Assembly (NCBI GenBank): GCA_031213475.1
Contig: JARUPZ010000030.1
Span: forward strand, 5,077,661-5,141,660
Source: Nereocystis luetkeana
Taxonomy: Eukaryota; Sar; Phaeophyceae; Laminariales; Laminariaceae
Reading direction: 5' to 3'
DNA length: 64,000 nt
The notes under the pieces were generated by a model, which saw only the letters and a list, made by a program, of their open reading frames with translations, did not search any database and was not told the DNA's origin. The translations under genes were made by a program, and so were the position numbers. Of this stretch, positions 11,756-23,100 are shown piece by piece; position 1 is the first letter of the stretch; each line of letters opens with the position of its first letter.

Positions 11756-14700
11756 CCCCGCGCCTGCCTCTGAAGCGTCAACGTGTATCGCAAAGTCCTT
11801 ATTAATAGAAAAATCGGGAAACTGTAGCACGGGCGCCTGGGTGAGCAATTGTTTCACTGTTGCGTACGCCTGGTCGTGTTCTGAGTTCCAACGTTTAGCT
11901 ACCTCCTTGACTGCCTCTTTCTTTGTGAGGGCTACTAGTGGTGCTATGACGCTAGCCAAGTTTGGTATGAACTTACGGACAAAGTTTACCATTCCAAGTA
12001 CTGACCGCAACTCTTCAATGGTTTTAGGCGTCGGTAGGTCAACAATAGCTTTCACGCGATCCTCACCAATTCGGATTCCGTCGGCGGTCATTATGTGGCC
12101 CAAGTATTTAACCTCTTGGGGTCCAAAGTGTACCTTCGATGGTTTCAGGGTGAGGCCGGCTGCTTGCAGTGCTTTGAACATGTTTTCTAGCAGTTGTAGG
12201 TGACCTTCCCAGGTTGATGAACAACATATACAGTCATCCATATATACCAAGAGACCACTCTTCGGGCCAAAGTGTGCGAAAGCTACTGACATTACTCGCC
12301 AGAACAGAAACGGCGCGTTAGCTATACCAAAGGGTAGGCGTTTGAAGACCCACTTTCCATTCGGCGTGACAAAAGCAGTCTTATCTTGCTCGCTGGCTGC
12401 TACTGGTATTTGATGATACGCATTTTGTACGTCGCACACGGTTATGTAGCGTGCTCCTCCGACCGTGTCAAGATGGCTTTCTAAGTTGGGCATAGGCCAT
12501 GATTTTTTTATCAGATTTTTATTTATGGTCGACCTGTAATCTACGCAGAACCGAGGAGTACCGTCTGATTTTGCGACAATAGTTACTGCGGAACCCCAGG
12601 GACTAGGGCGCTGTTCAATGATTCCATATTTTCCGATTTGGTTCGCGCACTTGTCGATAGTCTCCTGTACGCGTGGGTTTGCCCGGTACGGAGTCCAATC
12701 TACAGGACGTGTTCCTGGTTCAAGAGGGGACGTTGCTTCGGCTAGGGTGCATATTTACCCAGCTCTTGTGGTGACAGAGAAAAAACGTTTTGGTATTTTG
12801 TGCATAGCTTCAGTACTCGTGCGCATTCGCCAGGCGAGAACGTGGTATTTTCAAACGCTGTAGTAAGTGCTGCACGGAGTTCGTTGCGCGTAGATTCTAT
12901 CGTCTTGCTGTTTGTCTGAATTGCAGTGCTCGTATTGTTCACGGCTACTGATACGGGGCTAATATGTTCTATTAATAGCAATGTGTTCCGTTTCAAGTAT
13001 ACGTATTGATGGGACGGGTTCGCGATCTGGACGACTGCTGTTCTATCAGTGGTCGACCAGTAGCACACTGTACGAGCAACTATCAATATAATAAATTGAA
13101 AGGCTTCTGGTACAGCAGACGACTCAATGTCCTCGATCGTGCCGGTCAGTGGTTCAATTAGTGCAGTGTGGTTTCGGTCGGCGATTTCACCGACTCTACT
13201 TGTACTGTCATCTCGCTCTGAGGGGGGAGGCAGCATTTATTTTTCAAAAATACCGGTACGGGTTCGGTACTATTAATAGTATTAACTGAGACCACGGAGC
13301 ACTGAGCTGACGCAGTGCTCTCGAGGTGTGTCGTACTATCTTCTCTACGGTGAGATGCTTTTATTTTGACCTGAGATGTTTTGAACGACCATTGCTCTGT
13401 ACTCCAATCGAGGACGCCGCCGAAGGTGTTCATGATAGAATTATCGAGTAGCATAATGTCTGGCCCTAGAGAGGGTAATACAAACGCCTCGACTGGTAGG
13501 GTAATATCTCCTAGCGACAGTTCAAAGCGGACGTATCCTAAATTTTTGAGATGTGAACCATCAGCACTGCTGAGGTTGATCGCTCCCGTGGGCACTGCAA
13601 AAATTTCAGTGTCTTTCATTGTGGGGTGTATCTGGACGAAGTTAACAGAAATGCACGGTACATCAGTTGCTGCGTCAAGTGACATTGTGCGCAGGATGAT
13701 TATTGACTCTGGCGTTTACTCGTACGCGTTTCGACGACGAGTTTCAAGCGGTGGGATATCTGGGATACCCACTCATTGCCGACGCATGGAAAGCATCAAA
13801 GGGCTTTTCCCGGTTAGCGTCGCATGATAAATAAAAAACCCTGATGATGATTTTTCTTCTCATTATTGTGGTTCACAGCAGAAACATACAAGGCTTGCGG
13901 TGCCACGGAAGGTGAAAACGTAACACTGTGACGCTGACTACTCTTCTCGACTCTGCTTGTTGTTTCTACGGTGTGTCCCACTCCATGCTGTACTGCTAAA
14001 ACACTCGGGACCTGCTGCTTATTCAATAAATCTGTTACAGTATTCGACTGGTTGCCTGCATGCACGTGTTGTGCACAGGTGTTCGCCAGAGGCGTGGCTC
14101 TCGTTTTGCGGCCATTTTTATCCCTCCTCTTGTCACTAGGTCTACCGACGCCGGCTACGGTTACGCTAGCTGCTCGCGCTATCGTTTGCACCGCGAGCTC
14201 GGTGGTCCTAGTTAACCTACTCCCCGAACCGCTTTGAGGAAACCGGCGCGGGCCCCCTCACTTGTCCTTCTTACTCACTACCCAACCCTTTTCCTCGTGC
14301 GCCTTGGCCAAACGGCACTCGGGGCGCGAGTGGGAGGTGCGGTGCCGGCACATCGGGTAATCACACTTGGCCCCCGCCGCTACTGCTGTCGTGTGACGTG
14401 ATTTAGACCGGTCCGTGCTCACCGACCTGCCACGTTTGTCGGCAGAGCCATGGGTGTCCCTCGCAAAGGTGACCCGTTGGGCTCGCCCTCGCCCTGCTGT
14501 GAGGTTTGACACTATTGCCTTCTCGATGTTGGCCATCGAGGTGATCAGCTGTCGGTCAGGTCCAGGCGAGGCACCGGTGACAGCGGATGCGTACGTGGTC
14601 GGGGGTGGGGTGGAGGGTCCGCGTAAGGCGTTCATCTCGTGCTTTTTAGCACGAGTACGAGATGCTTGGCATGAGAGGGAAGAATCTTCACGGATGAGTT

Positions 14701-17077
14701 CTACTCGTATCGGGGGAATCAAGCCGTTTTCGAAGGTAGCCTTCAGTGAGATTTGCTACGCGTGTTTGTACGGCGAGACGTTCGGGGGAGCGGTGTGCGT
14801 GGCTTCCGCAAAGAGTCGTGCATAAGCTTGAGTTACTCTCAGTCCGTAAGAGTCGACAGATTCACTACTCCCTTGCTTGAGTTTAGCGATGGTGCGAGCG
14901 AGCAAGACGATGCGGTTGACTGGGCTGAACAAATTTGTGAAAGCGTTGGTCCAGTCGCGGTAAGAGCGGGGGGCTCGGCTTTCGAGAGCGGCCTCATCAC
15001 TGTTTAGTTCGGCCAGTTCTTTGTCGGTTCGCCACTCTAAGGTCTCGCATTGCAGCTGCTGCACGGTGGTGGCTGCTTCACCGCTCACCGCTGACTAGAA
15101 GGGGGAGGTACTTGACTCCGTGGTGGTCGATAGTTGCGTCCGGTGTACTGTCAGGTAGGTGTAAGCGGATGCGAGAGCGAAAGAGTGCCATGATTTCGGG
15201 CACGTCTTCCGAGGGTGATCCGACTAGTTTCAGTGAGGACGGAAGGTCTGTCTTTTCGATGGAAAACTTTCCGTGATCAATCGGCTGAGTCGAAGTTCTG
15301 GTTGCCTGGCTATTAGTAGTCTCTTCACTTACAGCAGAGGATGTACGTGCTGGTTGCTGCATCACGAAGGTGGGGGAAGGTGGGGCTACAGCAGAGGTTG
15401 TACGTACTGGTTGTCGCGAGTGAGCGTCAGCGGGTGGGGACACAGCAGAGGATGTACGTGCTGCTTGCAGGGGCTGGCTAGCTGGGTCAAGGGGGGAGTG
15501 GCTGCTGCTGTCAGAACTGCTCGACTGCTGAATCGGGGTGGCTGCGTCATTCTGTGCGGTTGCGGCCCCTGCGAAAGCTACATCGAGATTCTGGTTGGGC
15601 AATACCGAGACTCCTCTCACCTCGCCCATCTGAGCAGCTGTAGGTCCGTTCACCACGCCCGCGCTAGCAGGCATGACCATCTGGAGAACCCAGGCTGGCG
15701 GAGTGGTGCCGTCCAGCATGCAGCGTCGAAGGCACGCTGCTGTCTCTACTCGAACGGGGTCGCCGGGGGGAAACGGGCTCGGGCCCGCCATCACGTCTTC
15801 CGCCAAACTGGAGGCTGGAGCGGTCCCCTCGGCGGGTTGTTCCTCTTCGTTGCCGGAGTTGCCGGACTCCTCTTTGTCGGCGCTGTTCCTGGCCGGTTCG
15901 TCGGGGCTGGGGCTGGGCTCCTCGGCTTCGGGCTCTCGTGCGGCAAGGCCCTCGTCGGCGGGCGCTAGATCGTTGTAGAAGTTTGCGTGTGCGTCGCCGA
16001 CGGGGGCCGCCTCGGCCGCCAGACGTGTCCTAGTCCGTTGCTTCTTGAGCGCAGGTATCACGTTTACATTGGTGACCACCGTGTTTCTTGTTCTACGATG
16101 CCATGCCCAGGCCCACACTGAGTTATGGACCAAACAGCAATGCCACCGTCTTGTCACAAAATTGCTCGAAACAATCCCACACACATAGGGAATGGGAGCC
16201 ACGCGACAAATCCCCCACACATGGGGAATGGGAGCCACGCGACTCCGCCCCGCTTAAAACGAAGTCACCAGTTGATGCACTTAAATCAACCAGGTCGACC
16301 TCGCGTGACCGCCCAACCAAGCACGAAAAAATAATTACGGTTCGGCTGCCCGTGGTTCTCAGAACAGCGACCACGGGAGCGCACCAAGAGTACGTGTGGC
16401 AACACGGAATTAGTGCGTTGAGATAAAGTTTGGATCTACCAAAAAACTTCAGCATAAGCTTGTCAGCGTGTAAGCTTGAAAATGTGTGCATCTTCGCCGG
16501 ACCGGTTTTTAACACCCGTGTTTACTCTATACGTCGGCTATAAGGAGTGGATGAACGCATGTGAAGACTGCTGTGTTTCGATCGGATAAATCAGCACCCT
16601 GCTTCCTAACTAGTCATTCTCCCGATGACCGCCACAAAACCATCCCTACGAAGCTAAGATGGCCTTGCGGTGAATAAAGAGGCGGGCGATGTGGAAACCA
16701 GGGTCGGAGATATCGCAGATCTCGTAACACGCACGCGGGAAGGACACGTCACCGGTCAAGCAATATCATAATCTCGGGTCACGAGCGGTCTCACGTCATT
16801 GACGGTGTAGACCCGTCCTCGGGAAGATAGATATCGGGAGATACGTAATCCGCCGCAGACTCTGGGCGCCAAAAGGGCCCCCACCTAGTCAGTCTAGCGC
16901 TAGCGTCTCCTTGCTAAATATCAACGAATAATTCTGTTCGGCTTACGTCGGCCGTAACGACGGCCACAAGGGACCCTCGCTCCGCGACCTCATCACGGCG
17001 ACGTCTCCGCGACTTCTACCCTGCGACATCTCCGCGACGACCTCGGTACGAACGGCCAGCGCAGGTACTACATTTAC

Positions 17078-17150
<73 letters not shown>

Positions 17151-20100
17151 GTAGATTGCCCCGACAACAATATTGGAGCAGTTGGTGTTTCCCTTCCGGT
17201 ATTACAGTAATAAAATAACAATCTACGCCGCATCCGCTCCTCGCGTTTCTGTCGTTGTCATTGGCCAGGGCGAGTCTGACGTGTCGCTGATTGGCCAGTT
17301 CGGGGTGGGTTTCTACTCCGGCTTCCTGGTGGCGGACAAGATCACGGTGTACACCAAGAGCTGCCAGTCCGCTGACGCACCGCAGGTCAGATAATACACT
17401 GATTGCAGTGTTTTGCGGAGGGACGCGGCCAGCGCAAAGCCCATGGACCTCTTCGGGTTCCATGCTCGTATCATACGGAACGGGCCGGCATGTAGGGGTA
17501 AAATGATGACTTGCAACTCGCAATGGGGTACATGGCCAAACGTGGGCGTCGTCTAAGAAACATTTCGTACACAACACGGAAACTAGAACATAATCCTCGT
17601 ACTGTGTTGTGACTGTTGGTCTGGGAAACGTCCGGTCGTGCCCGTTTTCGATGCTGAACCTGGTTCCCGTATGTTCGATATGGTGGTATGTCGGCGCCGC
17701 GCGTCGATGGCGGTACGTAGCGTTGGATCCTCTTCCCCTGATGGGTGAGCGATAATGAGCCTATTAATAGTGCTAGTATTATTACGGGGGACTATAGTTA
17801 ACAGGACCTATGGCATACATAAAAACCTATATGTTTAACCATTTTTACTAACAATATTTGGTCCTGTTAACTATGGCCCCCCGTAATAGTAACCGGTAAG
17901 GTTGGACACTCTTTAGCTCCGTCTGCGCCTGATGAGTGATGATAACCGGTGTACGCACATAAACAAACTCTAGTCGGATACTGGTGTTTTGGTACCGGGT
18001 ATTTTACAAGCAGCTGGACCCGTCAACCACACTACCGGTACGTAGTGGTCAACGCGGAATAAAGATGACACCTAAAACATCTCTTTCTCTTGCTTGGGCA
18101 GGGCTTGCGTGGTAGCTCGCGTCCAGTCGGCTGCAGTACAATCACACGGTCGGCTTGAGGATTTTTGGAGTTCGTCGCAGTCTGCGCATGCCCCAACCGG
18201 GGATTTTTTTATGCGGCAGCGATCAGACCATATTGTACGCCGGGCTTTCCTCGTTCTTGGTTAATCCGCTTGGGCATTTTTTTCCAGGCAAGCGTCAGCT
18301 TTGACAGTGTACGGCAAAACGGCACTCGCTCTTGTGCAGCTATAAAACTACAGTACTTTTTACGCCGATGCTGTCTTGAGTAGCCTATCACCGCCTCTGC
18401 TAACCTGGATGGCGTGTTTTATCGTCCTGTACGCCCTATGAATATCTCCGCTCGTGCAGTACAAGTGGGAGTCGCAGCAGAGCAGCGCTTACACGATCAA
18501 GGAGGACAACACCGAGCCGCTCGAGAGCAGCGGCACCCGCATCGTGCTGCACCTCAAAGGGGACAGCGAGGAGTACCTCGACGACTTCAAGGTGCGTCCA
18601 CACTGTCGTGTGTCCCTTTCCGTGTGCTTGCTGCTGCTGTGTCTGCTGTTGATGCTGATGCTGCTGTTTGCTGCACTGGTGGGGGGTACTCGTAGCATGT
18701 ATTTAATAAGCGGCTACGTACGTATCAGTAGCAAAATTGTAGGCGTGTTTTTTTCAGTACCAGGTAGTATATGCGGGGGCCGTAAATATGTATATATATA
18801 TGGTATTTAGTATAGAAATGGCCAAAATAGCACGTGAATTATACTACGGTCGGCATTTTTCGTACGTGTCTTACATATATGTACCAGGTATTAATAGTGG
18901 TTTTGATCTTTGTGTTGTTTTGTACTTTTTTTGTCTCACCTGTTTCGTTTTTGTGTTCTGCCCTTTACTAGTGCTTTTCTAATTTTTGGCTTATTTTGGG
19001 GTCTGTTCTGTTGTTTCTTGTTTGTGTGGTGTTTTGTTTCGTTTCGATTCGATGAAACCGCACCTCCTCCCGTATGTCCGTCCTCAGATCAAGGAGCTGA
19101 GCACTCGCTACTCGGAGTTCATCTCCTTCCCCATCGAGGTTTGGGCCGAGAAGACCTCGTATGACCAGGTGCCGGACACCACCGCAGAGGTGGCCGAGGG
19201 CGAAGAGCCGAAGATGAAGACCGTCACCCGCACCGCCATGGAGTGGGAGGTGTGTATTTTGCAAGGCAGGGGGGGAGATGGGCTATGAGGGTGCGCGGGG
19301 GGGGTACTCTTGCCATGCATGGAGGGAGGGGAGGGGGGGGGGGCGGGGGCTCGTTTTGCTGGGATATGTTTTGCCGGAGCTGTGGGAATAGGGTGTTGCA
19401 GTAGCTTATTGGTTGTATCGCCGTCTGATTTTTATCGTGGTGGGCTTGAGTCGTGATGTGCTTGCCATGGAATGGAGTATGGTTGTATCACAGCAGTGTG
19501 CTTGCAAGAGACGGGATTTGTAATTTGTACTGTTCATACTGTTGATAGTGCGGGTCGCAGTGATCCTTTTTCCTACTGGACAACGAACCAAGATGCAGCT
19601 TCGGTGTTGACAAGATACGAAACGGAGAAAAACAAGTCGAGCATCGCAAGTATTCTGGAGGGTACCGAGTGAGATGCCAAGCGTACTGTTAATATTGATA
19701 TACGCCCTTGTTTTTCCTCTTCCTCCTTTCGGCCCTGTAGCGCATGAACAAGATGAAGCCCATCTGGATGCGAAGCCCTCGCGAGGTTAAGGATGAAGAG
19801 TACGCAGAGTTCTACAAGTCGACGTTCAAGGCGTGGGACGAGGTGGCCGCGCACTCTCACTTCTCGCTTGAAGGCCAGGTCGAGTTCCGCGCGCTCCTGT
19901 TCGTGCCCAGTGTCCTGCCGTACGAGCTGAGCCGCAACATGTTCGACGAGACCAGCCGCAACATGCGCCTGTACGTGAAGCGCGTATTCATCAACGACAA
20001 ATTCGAGGAGCTGCTCCCCCGGTGGCTCATGTTCCTGCGCGGCGTGGTGAGTCTGTCTTTCTCTTCTCCTGTGAGGTGCTGTTGTGTCGAACGGACGCGT

Positions 20101-23100
20101 GGGTGGCGTGAGCGAGTGCCCGACGCCGTGCAATAGCTGGTGGTATATATTCTTCTTGGTGGCGGTGGTCGTGGTCGTGATGGTGGTGACAAGTGTTCGC
20201 GAGAGTCGGGCTTCGTGCGATTCCGTAGGTTGGTGGGCGATGGACCTCTGTGCGCTCGCTCTACAGACCTCCTTGTTTTTGTCGACACCCCTCCTGCCCG
20301 TTTTTTTGTTTCTTTCCTACGTTCCGGGTACACACGGTTGGCCGCTGCGATGTACTATATATAGGTCGACTCGGAAGACTTGCCGCTTAACGTCGGCCGT
20401 GAGATCCTCCAGCGCTCGAAGATGCTGAGCGTGATCAGCAAGCGTCTCGTCCGCAAGTCCCTGGACATGTTCACCAAGATGGCGGACGACAAGGAGAAGT
20501 ACAAGGTCTTCTGTGAGTATAGACTTCACGTTGCTCCACCCTTCTACTGTAGCGGCGTCTTGTCTCTTGTCCTATGACGGCGGGACATAGTTAATAGGAC
20601 CTGTGGTGTACATAAAAACCTGTGTATTTAACCATTTTTACTAACAATATTTGGTTCTATTAACTATGGTCCCCCGTAATACTGGTATTTTGTTTTTAGT
20701 TTCGAACGCTTCTTTGGGCCTTCCCACCCCCGGGCGCAGGGAGTATACTGGCAGTAGTAAAATAAGTTCACGATCAGCGTGCGCGAAAAAGTGCTTGTGG
20801 TGTGTTTGGTTCGAATGTGTATGTGTTACAGCCAAGGGGGTGGCATGCGGCGGGTGCGTAGTAGCGCCAGCTGTCCAGAGCAGTTGAAAGCGGGCAGGGC
20901 GGGGCAGAAGAAGAGAGAGCAGTGCCGTGCGGTGCGGTGCGGTGACTTTTGCAAAGAGGGTACTGGCGCCGCTTCTTTCTCCCGCCAAGCTCCGCGCATG
21001 TCGTTTACTCGCGAGACTTTTTTTCTCCTTCCATTGCAAAAAAATGCCCTACTCGAGATCTATTTCCAAGTAGTAACCTACTCTATTTCCAAGTAGTTTT
21101 TGCCTTACACATGGATGATGTGTGTGTGTGTGTCCAACGGGGGTAGAAACGGACGATCCGTGCGGTGGGCGTTGTGTCTGAAGGAGGACGCGTCCGCCCG
21201 AGCGAGGCGCGCGCCCTAGATGTGATCCAAGGTGGTTTGCTATACCTGCATCCTACGTGAAGTGCTGATTAGGTTTCCCTCACCCCGTCCCCCCCACACA
21301 TACGCACGGCCTGGTTCCTTTGCTCCCAGGGGAAAACTTCGGCAAGTACCTCAAGGTTGGGGTGGTTGAGGACGAAGACATGAAGGATGAGCTCGCCAAG
21401 CTTTGCCGCTTTTTCTCCAAGAACCACGGAGAGGACTTCGTGTCTTTCGACGAGTACATCAAGGACATGAAGGTTCGGTCGGTGGTGCATACTAACAGCC
21501 GCCAAGAATTTGCGCCCCCACCCCGAAATATGCTCGAAAATGTTGCGACGCATATCAGCACAACCGCCGCGGTGCCCTGTTTGTTTTTGGGGCATGGTTG
21601 AGCACGAGTAATGCGCACCGTCTCCGCGCGCGGGGTGTGGCATATAGTTCGTTCATGGTAATCTTTCGGAGTTTTCGTTTTTATGCTGGCGTGATTGTGT
21701 GATGTCTCAAGCATGTTCTGAACGTTCATTTTGTAGCCCTTCGACCTTTGTGGGTTTCCCCACGTTCCGGCGTAATTGACACCTTGACCATGTGACACCA
21801 TCCATGGTATGATACCCCTTGAATTAAGCAATGTCACGGTAGGGGTGGTGCCTTACGAGGGTGGTGCCTTATTGTGAGCTGTTCGAAGGTGTTTGTTTGC
21901 GCAACCCGGCCAACGTTTCTATGCGCTTCATACTTGTAAAACAAATATTCCGCACCAGGTATACGATTAATTGTAAAACGTATCATCCTTTTAACAGGTA
22001 GATGCTGCGATAGTCTCTTTCGAGACCAAAGAGTGCATCCTCTTTCGTGAGACAAACTGCTTCTCTCTTGACTGTCGTGGTAGTGGTGCTTGGAGCATGT
22101 CTGACCTTTCATGTTGCATGCTGGAGGTACCATTTTGGACGGAAATGTAAGCATCGTTGGGTTATAAATATGAAAAACAAACGGTCCTTACATTTTCGGA
22201 CAGAGTGTTGCCAGGTACGTATAGGTCCCGTTGGGGAATTCGCGTGTTTTTGGCGTGATTGGTATATTTTGGTCATCTTGGACCATACATGGAATGGTAT
22301 ATCAGGGTATGCGTTTTGTGGAGTTCGTTCTTTGTGTTCCGTCCTTGATGCCATCACCGTATTAGACCATTTAGGTTATGTTACGATATTCCTTTGTGTC
22401 TGTTTGTGCGCGCGTACGTGTTTTGCGTTTTTGTGTTTCGTGATGCATACCTCGACCGCTGTGCCCGACGAAGTACCGCCGCTCACAACCTCCTTGCCAC
22501 CCTCGTCGTCACGCCTTGCCTTGCCGCGCCCTGGACACTCCGCTACGCACTACAACACAGGAGGACCAAACAGCGATCTACTACGTCGCCGCCGACTCGC
22601 GCGCCTCCGCCGAGATGTCACCCGCGCTGGAGAAGGCGACTGCTCTCGGGTGAGAGGGGGAGGGGGGGGAGTGTGCGTTGCGTTTTAAGTGCAGCACAAA
22701 CGAGTAAGGTTGGGACCAGGTTTACTATTACGGGTGGGCTAATGTTGTAAGCAGAACCCGCGATGGACCCAAATTTGGTGTAATTTCCTTGTGTCGACAC
22801 ACCAGGTTTGGTTCTGGTTACTGGGTCGCTCCGTATTGGGTGTCATATTGATAGTTTAAGGGCGCTGTGGGTGGCGATGGATATTATTGCCGCCGCCATC
22901 TTGCGTGTGGATACTTTTCGTTTTGCCGACAGCTTGAGGCCGGGGGTTTTCGGGAGTTGGAGGATGTCGAGACGTCCTAAAACAGTGTATGTGTGCATCC
23001 TGTCCCCGCTCGCCGCTTCGCCATAAACCCTTCCTGCTGTAAAAACCGGTAGCCGTCTCACATCCTGTGTTTCGTCGCATTCCGTAAAAACAGCCTTGTT

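Noticed and set aside
11640-11770. Poly-Asn / poly-Ile coding stretches
   Set aside because: They are translations of the TAA microsatellite, not protein features.
15273-15968. 231-codon plus-strand frame rich in Gly/Cys
   Set aside because: It is the opposite strand of the gag-like region of the intronic Ty3 fossil.
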